NCBI GenBank assembly: GCA_051530055.1
Contig: CM121341.1
Coordinates: forward strand, 3,658,001-3,722,000
DNA: 64,000 nucleotides
Origin: Neoechinorhynchus agilis
Taxonomy: Eukaryota > Acanthocephala
Direction of reading: 5' to 3'
Below, piece after piece: positions 10,266-21,900 of this stretch. The notes under the pieces were generated by a model. That model saw only the letters and a program-made list of their open reading frames with translations, was not told the origin of the DNA and ran no database searches. How positions within the stretch are numbered: the first letter of the stretch is position 1; every line of letters begins with the position of its first letter. A program made the translations under genes and the position numbers.

Positions 10266-13200
10266 ATGCCAACCGATGAAGATTCAATGGGTCAAACTAA
10301 GCCGATATCTCTATCTGGATTTACGGTTGCATTAAGGTCAAAATTTATGAAATCACTAAGACAAAGCGGTCACATTTTGCCATTTAAACAACTCTATAGA
10401 TTTGCTCCAACGAACGCAATGATACTCTCATGGATTGGTGTTATTGTGGCTGTTCTAAATTCAACATTGATGCCATTTATGTTCATTGTGTTTGGCGATA
10501 CAACTGATCTTTTTATAAACAAGAATATATGCGGTGTGCTTAACATTTACGAGATCTATGATATTTGTCCAGCCGAAGTAAACGACCTCAACTTTCATTT
10601 GCTTTATCATAAATGCAATTTGTCTCTTCCAGGAGCGGAGATCCCAAAAATTGATTTAGTAAAGAGATCCTCGTTTAAACTTATACACTTCACGTTGATC
10701 GGATTGGGCACTTTCATTTTCTCTGCCATTCAAAATATTTCGTTTTCTTATGCTGGAGAATTAATTGTTCGTGAGTTACGTAAACGGCTTTTCCGATCAA
10801 TATTATCACAATCTGTTCATTGGTGTCAATCGCATGATGTAAACACTTATCTCACTGATAATGTCAATCGGTTCAAAGATGGAATCAGCGATCGGATCGG
10901 GTTTGTTGTTCAAGCGTTGGGCACGCTGATAACTGTAATCGTCTTTAGTCTTTTTAAAAATTGGACTTATGCATTAGCCGTGATCGCAGGATCACCGTTG
11001 CTCGTCTTTGCGTCCATCTTAACCACTATTGTTACACTGAGAAATAAAAATGATGATTTACACTTGGAAGCTGAAGATATAGCAGGACAGACGATCCGAA
11101 ATATTCGAACTGTTCAAGCTTTCGATGGACAACGAAGAGTTATTAAACAATATCAAAGTCATTTGAATCAGATAAAGTTCGCAGGTATCAGGAAGGCAAC
11201 TTTAAATGCACTAATGTCATCGATTCTTTGGTTCGCTATATTCGTAACGTACGCTCTTGGATTCTGGTACGGTGGACGACTTGAAATCGACGGCAAAATA
11301 TCCATTGGTGCTATTCTTACAGTGTTTCTAGGGATCCAAGCGGCCATCTATCGAGTCGGTAATGCATTTTATCATCTAGTATCGATCAATCAAGCTCGAG
11401 CAGCGGGATATATCCTCTATCAACTTATAACGAATATTTGCTATTTTTCTCAATATCTTATAGAATCCCCCCAAAAAAAAATTTAAAGCAGATTTCGTAA
11501 TGTTTTAAAAGTTACGAACCGGTTTCAGAGATCTAGAAACAATCCATCAGTGTTTTTTATTGGGTGTCCTTTTAATAGCAAATATTCCCATAGACGCCAA
11601 TCATGACGGAAATACGGAACCGGATGAAATTACAATGAAAACTGATTCAGGTCATTTGCACAAAAAAGATATTGTGTTCAAAAGCGTTTCATTTTCATAT
11701 CCTAATCGTCCTGATGTCAAAGTTCTCGAAGATTTCAGTTTAATGATACCCGGTGGAAAAACAACTGCTTTGGTAGGAACAAGTGGATCCGGTCGATCTG
11801 CACTTGTACATTTATTGCTTCGGAATCATCAAGCGCAATCAGGGGCGATTTTAGTTGGTGGCATAGATATTGGAAAGTTTGAAGTTCGATCATATCAGAG
11901 TCGAATCGGACTATTAACCCATGATCCATCTTTGTTTTCAGTGTCAATTGCATCCAATGTCCGATTTGGAAAGAAAAATGCAACAGATGGAGAGATCAGG
12001 ACGGTTTGTAAAATCGCAAATGCTGAAGAGTTTATAAGACAACTTCCTTCACAATACAAAACGCAAATTAATCAATCGAGATTGAATGATGAACAGAAAC
12101 AAAAGGTTGCAATAGCTAGAGTTTTGATCAGCGATCCCCAAATTCTAATAGTAGATAAAGTAACAAGTGGACTTGATAGCCAAAATGCGAATAGAGTTCA
12201 TGAGATTCTGCGTAATGTCAGTAGAGGTCGCACCACCATAATTATTGCTTGCCGATTGAGCCAAATCCGGAATGCTGATTTCATTGTTCATATGCATAAA
12301 GGTCGAATTGTCGAGTTAGGTACTGATCGGGAGCTGATGGAACGAAATGGCATATACAGCCTATTGGTAAAGATGGAATCTAAACAAACTGATGAAGATT
12401 TTGATTGGGAAGCTAAACAGATGAGAGCGAAAAAAAATCCTATTAGAAGCATATCTGATCATGCTAGTACATTTGAGAATAAAGATTTTGACGAAAGAGA
12501 TGTTACAGTGTTCATGTTCAGAATGAACAAACCTGAGTTCATTTTCGTGTTTATCGGTTGCCTATCTTGTGCTGGATTTGGTCTGATGCAAACATTGTTT
12601 GAGATTTACTTTGCTAAAACCGTCGTAGGGTTTGCAATTTGCTGGGATGATTCACGCATCGAATCGATCAATGGATTTTGTTTAATCTTCGTTGTATTTT
12701 CTATTATATCCCTTGTTGTCCAAGTTGTGTCCGGTTATTGCTTTGGAGTATCCGGCGAAAATTTGACAAAACGTCTTCGTACCAACATTTTCGAATTGCT
12801 ACTGAGACAAGATATCGCGTTTTTTGATCGACCAAATAATTCAGTTGAACGTTTATGTACAATGTTATCATCTACAGCATCCTTAGTGCACGGATCAACT
12901 GGAATTCGACTTGGTGTTATTGTATCCGATTTGTGTATACTCACAACTGGAACAATATTGGCACTGGTGTACTCATGGAGATTGACACTCGTGTTTGCTG
13001 CTTTCGTTCCGTTTCTAACACTCGCAACATTTTTAAGCATGAAATTCAAAAATCAATTCGATGTTAACGACAAAAATCGCCTTAAAAAAGCCCATGTTTT
13101 GATCGATGAAGCATTGCCTAATATTGTGAAAGTTAAACAATTAAACATTGAACAGAACTTTATCGATGAATACGATGCGATTATAGAAGATGCGTTCAGT

Positions 13201-14235
13201 AAAACTGTAAAAAAATGTATAATCATAGGATTATTGTTTGGAATTTCCCAATCAATTGTATTTTTCACTATTGGAACGGGATTCTTTGCATCGGCTCATT
13301 TTGTTGAGCGACAAAAAATGGATATTCAAGAAATGATGATTGTATTTGCCGGACTGTTATTCGCATCAATGGCATTGGGACAGAATCAGGTCACGGCACC
13401 AACGAACACTAAATCTCGGGAAGCTGCAGTCGCGATCTATGAATTTTTGAAGAGCCAACCCGAACTAGACAGTATGACTGACGAAGGGATTATACCGAAG
13501 ACGTTCAATGGGCATTACAGTTTCAGTAACGTAAACTTTCATCATCCTTTATTGGACAATCTTCAAGTTCTAAAGAATATCTCCGCCAGTTTCGAGGGCG
13601 ATTCGAAAATTGCTATAATTGGTCGCCTAGAGAGTGGTACAAGTATGATTTTAAAGCTGATGGAGCGCTTTTATGCCCCTACATCAGGTGAAATCTTCGT
13701 TGATGGAATAAATATAAAAGATATAAATATTCGATGGTATCGGAGACAACTTGGGTTAGTGGAAAGCTATCCGGTTTTGTTTAATTGGTCGATAGGTGAG
13801 AATATAAAGTTTGGAGACACGAGCAGGGATAAGATACCTACCGAAGAAATCCGTAAAATAGCAGCTTTAGTTAATATTGACGATTTTATCAGTGGCCTCC
13901 CAGATGGATATGACACTCAAGTGGGTTGCAATGAAGTTCAATTGACACCTAATCAAAAACAATTGATTTGTATTGCTAGAGCACTGATCCGAAGACCGAA
14001 ATTTTTGTTAATAGATGACACAATGTTGGACCAAGAATGTGAGCAGAGAATCTTGACTCACATGGCAGAAACTCAAAATGGAGTCATAATCGCTGCGAGT
14101 GCAGTTGAGGCACACACAAATTACAATCATATTTTTGTTATAAGTCACGGTGAAGTGGTTGAAAGTGGAAACCACTCTTCGTTGTTAAAAAAAGACGGTC
14201 TATACGCTCAATTGAGCATTTTATCCAAAAAATAA
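10266..14235 (+). CDS. Full-length ABCB/P-glycoprotein-like transporter with degenerate ATP sites
   Basis: Two long open segments, 10266 to about 11430 and 11560-14235, form one TMD1-NBD1-TMD2-NBD2 protein of roughly 1,290 residues. TMD1 hallmarks include RNIRTVQAFDGQ and GFWYGGRLEIDGKISIGAI. NBD1 keeps the A-loop (FSYPNRP) but has Walker A GTSGSGRS (K to R, 11776-11799), Q-loop H for Q, LNDEQ for LSGGQ (12082-12096), Walker B ILIVDK (E to K, 12142-12159) and C for the switch His. NBD2 has FHHP, GRLESGTS in place of Walker A, S for Q, LTPNQ for LSGGQ, LLIDD, and A for the switch His. ABCB exporters need these residues for ATP hydrolysis, so hydrolysis should be lost or very low, yet the frames are open. 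The join between segments (11420-11600) is unclear. A small exon at about 11461-11493, then an intron GTAATG..TTTCAG ending at 11528, restores phase downstream, but the donor before 11460 is not a clear GT. Confidence 0.85.
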
Positions 14236-14842
14236 AAAGCGATTATGAATAAAATGCTTGGTACGGATCACAATTAACACAATCAACCATGTCATTCGCA
14301 GATCCAGATTCAAAGTTGTCGTGAGTTCTCTCAAGGATTGCTAGAATTCTTTAAAATCAATGAGTACGTTACTCAATTTTTAAACCATCTTTTACTTACT
14401 GTTTGAGAACTTCGTCGTTTCGGTACACCGTTTCATCGATTTGTCTTTGCTTCTTCTTCAAATCTGTAATTCTGGATTCGATAAAGGGTTAAATGGGATC
14501 TTTCTTGAAATTTTAAGATTCATAAAAAGGGAGATCATCTAAACTTCGAAAAGTTGTCACAGTTTAAAACTAGAAACCATTATGCATTTGTATTTTTAGG
14601 TCATTGTTTCCTATACAATTACAAACTTTCATTTTTGGGTAATCAATTACGTTATTAAAAATTGCAACAACTAACAAACCGAATACAAATTTCCCAAGCA
14701 CGTATCGATCAATTCGATCTAAATAAGATGCTCATAAAGTTTTTAACACTAGTTTTTGATTCTAATTGGTCATTTCGCATCGCTTTAGAGTACAACAAAA
14801 GCCCACTACAGTACAATTCTTAGAATAGGATAAGAATTTTGC
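14236..14842. other. Convergent 3' flanks of the ABC transporter and TBK1
   Basis: AT-rich spacer between two 3' ends. An AATAAAATG follows the transporter stop within 20 bp. Nothing else is recognised. Confidence 0.4.
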
Positions 14843-17814
14843 TCAGTATTGTATATTATAACCGTTACGTACGGACATTTTAAAAAATTGATTGGCTTGA
14901 GTAGATTTCGTTTTGAGACATAGCGACGAATCTTGGTCGTTGGCGTTCAATCGACCGGCTACACAAAATCCGATGCACTCACTTAAAAGCTAATTAAGTT
15001 ATAATTAAATACAGAGATAATTAAAATTTTACTTACAGACTTTGAGATTTGCCGTAGTTCTTGCAAATTGATTTCAGGTGAATTGCTCATCTTTTCCATA
15101 AACTCATTGAACACTGAGCGGTGTTCAAAAAAGTTCTGAACGCAATTGCTTATAGTCAAAATAAGATGCTTAAAAGTCAAAAAAGTTTAAACATCAATTA
15201 CTTACCACATCCATATTTCCCATTCTTTGTGTATACTTAAAAGTTTGGGGTATAATTCTGTCATTACAATATCAACCATTTTTTGTCTTAATGATCTCAG
15301 ATGAATCCTTCGATTCATATGAGCCACTGTTTTCTCAGAGTTAAAATGTTGCTGTTTGGTTTCCAATTCAAATTGGTCCAAAAGAATAAGTCCGTTGTCG
15401 ATTAAAGATTTCATACGCTCGTTTCTAAAATAATTTCTTGCCTTCATGCATGCCAAATGCTTTATGAGAATTTCGCTAAAAAAACCCCGCAAATTGCCGT
15501 GATTTTTTATCCCTGTAATAATTATAATCCCACCAATTACTGGAAAATAGGAAGACAAAGTGCGACCCAATAATTATTTTGTTTTAAACTTATAGACAAC
15601 CTCGGATAATGGAAACCGTGATAATTGCAAGAGTTTGTTGATACCGAGAAAGCCTCATGCATGGTTCTTACCTTTTATTACGATCAGCAATTAAAATCGC
15701 TGAATGCTTGATTTTACTAAATCCCTCCATTTTAGCAACTGCCAAATCGCATTGTGAAAAGTGAGAATAAATCTTGTAAATAACAAGCTGTGTTTTTTTA
15801 AAATAATATGAAACTCACTTCATCGTATTGAGATCTAAGTTCATTTAGATCATCGATCAGAGTTATACCATGCAATGTGTCGGTTTCGATGGAGCTTGTG
15901 ATTGATTGAATATCAGAGTCAATATCATAAAGTTGTTGTTTTATCAAACTTAGTTGTTTTTGAGAAGTGTTCAATTCAGTTTGTATGTGAAGGCTGATTT
16001 GGTCACAGTTAAGATTTAATTAAACGAAGAATTTAAAAACTCACTTGATCGTCAAAGCAGTTGATTTTATAGAATCAGGAATAATCTGCATTCTATCAGC
16101 AACCTTTAAAATATGATACATACTGCCAATTGTTTCTCGTGCCCATAAGTAAGCATCTCTGACATTATTGTTCCGCTTCATTGGATGAACTTCGACTATT
16201 TCAAAAAGATTTGGTGTAACTGTTATAAAAAATCGAGTACTTACAGATTATTGGTTTCACAATATAACTCTGTTCACGGCTTAAGGAACAAAGAACAAAT
16301 TGGGAAGTTAAATCTGTGGTTGATTGAAGCACTTGGGTCATTTTTGAAGTTAAAATTTCGTTAGAAACGAGAAGTATTTGATCAATGCATGTTTTGCTGA
16401 CACTCGAAACTTCCTCAAATAATTTGCAGACTCTTTAGAAATTATAGACAGAGAAATAGAGAAATTTTGTGGTATACTGACGTTGATTTCGGTGCCAATA
16501 AAACTTGCTCCTCTTGAAAAGTATTTGAATTGAAAACGTTTGAGATTGTGAATTGGGAAATTGTGTGAGCTTCTGAAAAATACGCTTCAACCGGGAACAA
16601 CCCCGTGACATGAGCGTCTAGAAGGCTTCCCAATAATGGCTCCAGTTTGTTTTTAAGCATTCTAATTAAAATTTAAATGCGAAAAAGAAGAGAAAACGAA
16701 CGCAGAGTATCCGCATGTCTTGGGAAATTTTTCGAAATAATCAATTGGACCGTTTTCCTGCCGTTGAACACCACTTAAGCAACCTGTTGGTTTTTCTTTT
16801 ATTATTTTTAACCTAAACAGCTAAATCAAAAATGTTAATCCTTTTAAAAGGCGAATTACATAGTCGGATAATCTTTTCGAACTCCAGCAAATGGTCTGAA
16901 TGGTATCTGCCCTGTCGCTGCCTGATACAAAGTCACTCCAATTGTCCACAATTCACTTTCAGTTTTGAAGATCGGAGGACTCTCACGGGACAACCAATAT
17001 TCAAACATGGGTGGCGGCTTTATAACGTTTAGATTAATTCAATTAACAATTTACAGACTCACCAAATATTCTGCAGTTCCAACCAAGGATTGAAAGCCTT
17101 CCTCGTAGTCATAAAATAACTGCTTTGCGGCACCAAAATCGGCAAGTTTATATATTTTTCTAAAGAAATTTCACCAATAGATTTCTATCCATAAGCATAC
17201 GATCCGTCTTGTCCTAATTGAACCATAATGTTGCTTGGTTTGATATCTCGATGAATAATGTTTTGACTTCTTAAATATTTCATCCCTTCGGCTATGTTCT
17301 CATGGAATTTGTGAGAAAAGGGTATGAAACTCGTACCCAAGTCTGAAAATAGATCCATAAAATCAGATTGACAAAGACCGTAGCAGTTTTGAGGTTGTTC
17401 AAGCAAGGTTTGTAAGCTTCCTATTGAGCAAAATTCCATTACGAGTATTCGTTGAGTATCATGATACCGTGATGAGTGCTTATTCGAGAAATTATTGTCA
17501 CAGTGCACAATAGAGGAAACTTACCAAAATATCTACTCCAAGAAGCTTTATTACATTTGGATGCGATAAACCCTGCATCGTAGCCAATTCTTTAAAACTT
17601 GATTCCAGCTGATCGCCTTTATATGTTCGTTTGCTCAACGGATGAAAAACCTTGGCGGCAACTGTTTCACCGTCGCACTATTCTCAGCAGAATCGATAAT
17701 TGAAATTAAAAATTTAAAGATAGAACGAACTATTCGATGTGCCCGAAACACGTCTGCTGTAGATCCGGCACCGATGAGGTCACTGATTGACCAAAAGTAC
17801 TGACTCGTCTTTTC
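14843..17814 (-). CDS. TBK1: TBK1 / IKK-epsilon-like serine-threonine kinase
   Basis: Non-canonical IKK kinase; in animals it acts in innate signalling and autophagy-receptor phosphorylation. I followed about 16 exons, nearly all in phase: 17731-17814, 17525-17677, 17337-17478, 17201-17291, 17063-17159, 16860-17017, 16702-16812, 16482-16661, 16245-16432, 16045-16195, 15819-15993, 15672-15772, one near 15207-15481, one near 15030-15148, and 14843-14989. Seen in order: Gly loop LIGAGSTADVFRA, Lys in TVAAKVF, hinge LVMEFCSIGSLQTLLEQP, catalytic loop IIHRDIKPSN, DFG in YKLADFGAAK, activation loop FQSLVGTAEYL with the Ser equivalent to human S172, LWTIGVTLYQAATGQIPFRPF, then CLSGVQRQENGPID, a near copy of the TBK1 stretch. 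Ubiquitin-like and coiled-coil scaffold regions follow (QTELNTSQKQLSLIKQQLYDID). The total is about 725 residues (human 729). The initiator is not found: the first exon opens after an acceptor at 17815, and known TBK1 has only about 6 residues before it. Confidence 0.88.
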
Positions 17815-17829
17815 CTAGATCCAGTGGAA

Positions 17830-18400
17830 ATTATAGCTCTTCAAAAAAAGGGTGAAATTATACACAAAAGCAAAAAAATTCCTAATAAGAAAAGATTATG
17901 GACGATATTGTCCCCGTAAATTTTCAGAATGACCCTTTTCGATCGGATTCTCTTAGTCTCCGATATAAAATGGTTTAAAAATGGACTAATATCAATCCGT
18001 AGATTTCCCTGATCAATAAAATTGGTTAAATACACTTTAAAACAGTCTTTAAAATTGCTAAGAAAGTTATGGATATTAAGACCTTGACTGAGAATTTGAG
18101 TAAGCTTCTCACAAATACTGTGTTAGATTGGTTTAAAGCATTGGAAAAAATACAAATCAAAATCCGTAAATAGTATATTAAAGCCCAAATCTCTTCTTTG
18201 TTTAATTTGATGTTTAACAACACGTTTTCTTCGAAATTAATTTGATCCGTGGATGTGAACGTCGAATAGTTCATTAAATGGATCGGCGACCTAAATCTTT
18301 CTACGATCTTTTCTAAGGTCTCATTTGGTCGAATAAATATCAAAAAAAAACACTTATCAATCAAACTGTAGTTGAGTATGGCACAACGGTAGATCATCAT
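17830..18400 (-). CDS. Unrecognised coding stretch upstream of TBK1
   Basis: From ATG at 18400 a frame reads MMIYRCAILNYSLIDK, then RPNETLEKIVERFRSPIHL and a helical, protein-like run to about 18170. Another frame from about 18100 to 17870 continues with CEKLTQILSQ, FKDCFKVYLTNFIDQG and RVILKIYGDNIVHN. The composition looks coding in both, but I could not find a donor and acceptor that join the frames in phase; one 36 bp candidate intron gives the wrong phase. It may be a separate small gene, or it may splice into TBK1 as an N-terminal extension, since a phase-0 join from a GTCCAT donor near 17896 to the acceptor at 17815 is possible. The family is unknown. Confidence 0.35.
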
Positions 18401-18915
18401 CAGTCAATATAGTCTTTACCATTTCCTTTATCTTGTACACGAGTGACAGAAAACAGAAAGTTTTCGTTCTTTTCCCTTATGACATTTTTTTGTTTGCGGT
18501 GAAAGGTCAGCTCTATTTTTCGCGATTTTCACGCTTTAAAAAAAGTATCAATGAGTTTGTGTGTGTGTGTGCCAACGTTATCCACCAATCAAATCAGATA
18601 AACTATAGATATAATCATGTGAAACAAGATAATATACAAGAGCAGAGTGTTTCAGGTACAGTCGAGAGGATTGTGCACTTAAAATCACTTAGGTTTTTTG
18701 TCGATTGTTTCCGTTCAGATGTGAAATTTATATCGATAGATGGGGAGATTTAAAAGATGACGTAAGCTCACGCATTGAACGATCAAATCAATTGAAGACA
18801 ATTTGATCGGTATCGGCTCTTTTTTTTAAATTGAGTGAGCGTATGCACGATTCCGAACTCTACAGTGCCCGTTTACACTCTGCTTTTGTTTCACACACAC
18901 TGCTGCAGTCTTTTG
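18401..18915. other. Spacer downstream of CELF
   Basis: Has a (TG)n tract near 18560 and an imperfect hairpin near 18780-18810 (CGATCAAAT ... ATTTGATCG). A 106-codon plus-strand frame at 18433-18753 has no family signal and starts from a low-complexity area, so it is not called. Confidence 0.35.
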
Positions 18916-21900
18916 TCAAACAATTGCTTTATCCATTCCATTAGTAGCGCCGTTCCTAATAGAAGAAGAAGCACAGTGAATATTGCCATTGAGAGAGTAG
19001 TTTGACGAAGTCGAGTGAACAGACGATTGCTTTTGTTGATCCTTTGGTCTTTTTAGTTGAACTTTTAGACGTTTCATCCCGATTTGGAAACCGTTCATGC
19101 CTTGTATGGCTGCTTGTGCCGACACAGGGTTGTCGAAACTTACGAATCCTATTTATATTGGATGATTGAAATCAAAAGAATGTCTTCAAATTAAAAAAAC
19201 ACCTACCGAAACATTTACTTTGATTTGTAGCACGGTCCACATAGACCTTGGCACTCAACACAGTACCAAAACTCACGAACATGTGAGCAAGGTCAATGTC
19301 GCCGAACTCTTGCGGTAAATGGTAAATAAACAAGTTGCATCCTTCAGGACCAACAAACAATACTTCTTTTGAGCTCGTTATTGTATTTATCATTCCATTT
19401 GATTGAGGAATGGGTTGTTGATGAAACAATGGATGTGTTGTGACTTGTGGACCAGTTGGATAAGCCGCTGCTGCCATTGAGTTAGTCAGTGAGGATGTAG
19501 GAAAGACTGGTGTTGCCGCCGAGGGAGGTGTTGATTCGTTCGAAGAATTCCCATTCGATTGTGTTTGTTGTGACTGCTGATAGTTCAAATGGGAAGGTAC
19601 CGATGATACGACAGGCATTCCGTTAGTGTGTTGTGGAAACATTGCAAAATTAAGAGGTATCAACGTAGTAGCACCAGCACAATTTGTAGCGGTGGCATAA
19701 AATATTGAGTCTTAGTATCGATAAGGTATTTTTCTTTTAAGACTCAATACTGTACAACGTTGGCTGGTTGGTTGTTGATCCTGCTGGCACGTATTGTGGT
19801 TGTGGTGGTGCCGCAGCAGCGTTAACGGCACCACCATATCCCTGATGTTGTTGACTCGCAGCGACAGCAGCCGCGGCGGCATAAGCGTTAAATACTTGAT
19901 TGAACAGGTACTGTTGGTTCATATAGGCCGCTGCCGCCGCCGCAGGGTTTGGGGTCAACGATGATAGACCAGTTCCAGTTCCATAATGAGTCTGAGTAAC
20001 AATTGGCACTGGAATGGCACCAAAATGTCCACCAGCCGTAGCCGCCGCAGCAGCCGCGGCTGCAGTTGCAGCATTGTATTGTTGTTGCATTTTCCTTATT
20101 TGCCGTTCTCGTTCGTTGTCTGCAAATTTAACAACAATGCTGGACGAAGCTCCCTGTTTTGAACACAAGTTAGAGAGAAAGTCTTATGTGAAGGGAGCAA
20201 AATAGCAGTCTGATGTGCACACAAACACGAGGAATGTCATTCGGGAAGGGTGGAAAAGAGCACGCGTGAGCGAAAATGATAAATTATACAATAAAGGAGA
20301 GATCTTAATCGATGTAACAGATTACGAACATTGAACGTTTCCAAATGGCGGCGTGGAATGGCGCCCAACGGTGCCTATTTTGTCTAGTGGTGGTGGTGGG
20401 TGCCACTTATGAAAAACTTGTGAACGAATCTTGAGTATCAATATCGGGGAAATTGATTCTTCTTTTGATTAGAAAAACGCAGTTTATACAAACATTTTGA
20501 CCATCTAACCGATTATGAACATTGAACGTTTCCAAATGGCGGCGTGGAATGGCGCCCAACGGTGCCAATTTTGTCTAGTGGTGGTGGGTGCCATTTATGA
20601 AAAACTAGTGAACGAATCTTGAGTATCAATATCGGGGAAATTGATTCTTCTTTTGATTAGAAAAACGCAATTTATACAAACATTTTGACCATCTAACCGA
20701 TTATGAACATTGAACGTTTCCAAATGGCGGCGTGGAATGGCGCCCAACGGTGCCAATTTTGTCTAGTGGTGGTGGGTGCCATTTATGAAAAACTAGTGAA
20801 CGAATCTTGGTAATATCGGGGAAATTGATTCTTCTTTTGATTAGAAAACGCAATTTATACAAACATTTTGACAATCTAACCGATTATGAACATTGAACGT
20901 TTCCAAATGGCGGCGTGGAGTGGCGCCCAACGGTGCCAATTTTGTATAGTGGTGGTTGGTGCCACTTATGAAAAACTAGTGAACGAATCTTGAGTATCAA
21001 TATCGGGGAAATTGATTCTTCTTTTGATTAGAAAAACGCAATTTATACAAACATTTTGACCATCTAACCGATTATGAACATTGAACGTTTCCAAATGGCG
21101 GCGTGGAGTGGCGCCCAACGGTGCCTATTTTGTCTAGTGGTGGTTGGTGCCACTTATGAAAAACTAGTGAACGAATCTTGAGTATCAATATCGGGGAAAT
21201 TGATTCTTCTTTTGATTAGAAAAACGCAATTTATACAAACATTTTAAGAATCTAACCGATTATGAACATTGAACGTTTCCAAATGGCGGCGTGGAGTGGC
21301 GCCCAACGGTGCCTATTTTGTCTAGTGGTGGTGGGTGCCATTTATGAAAAACTAGTGAACGAATCTTGAGTATCAATATCGGGGAAATTGATTCTTCTTT
21401 TGATTAGAAAACGCAATTTATACAAACATTTTGACCATCTAACCGATTATGAACATTGAACGTTTCCAAATGGCGGCGTGGAGTGGCGCCCAACGGTGCC
21501 TATTTTGTATAGTGGTGGTTGGTGCCATTTATGAAAAACTAGTGAACGAATCTTGAGTATCAATATCGGGGAAATTGATTCTTCTTTTGATTAGAAAAAC
21601 GCAATTTATACAAACATTTTGACCATCTAACCGATTATGAACATTGAACGTTTCCAAATGGCGGCGTGGAGTGGCGCCCAACGGTGCCAATTTTGTCAGT
21701 GGTGGTGGGTGCCATTTATGAAAAACTAGTGAACGAATCTTGAGTATCAATATCGGGAAATTGATTCTTCTTTTGATTAGAAAACGCAATTTATACAAAC
21801 ATTTTGACAATCTAACCGATTATGAACATTGAACGTTTCCAAATGGCGGCGTGGAGTGGCGCCCAACGGTGCCTATTTTGTCTAGTGGTGGTTGGTGCCA

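Noticed and set aside
18433-18753. 106-codon plus-strand frame downstream of CELF
   Set aside because: Includes a (TG)n-coded VCVC stretch, with no domain or phase support.
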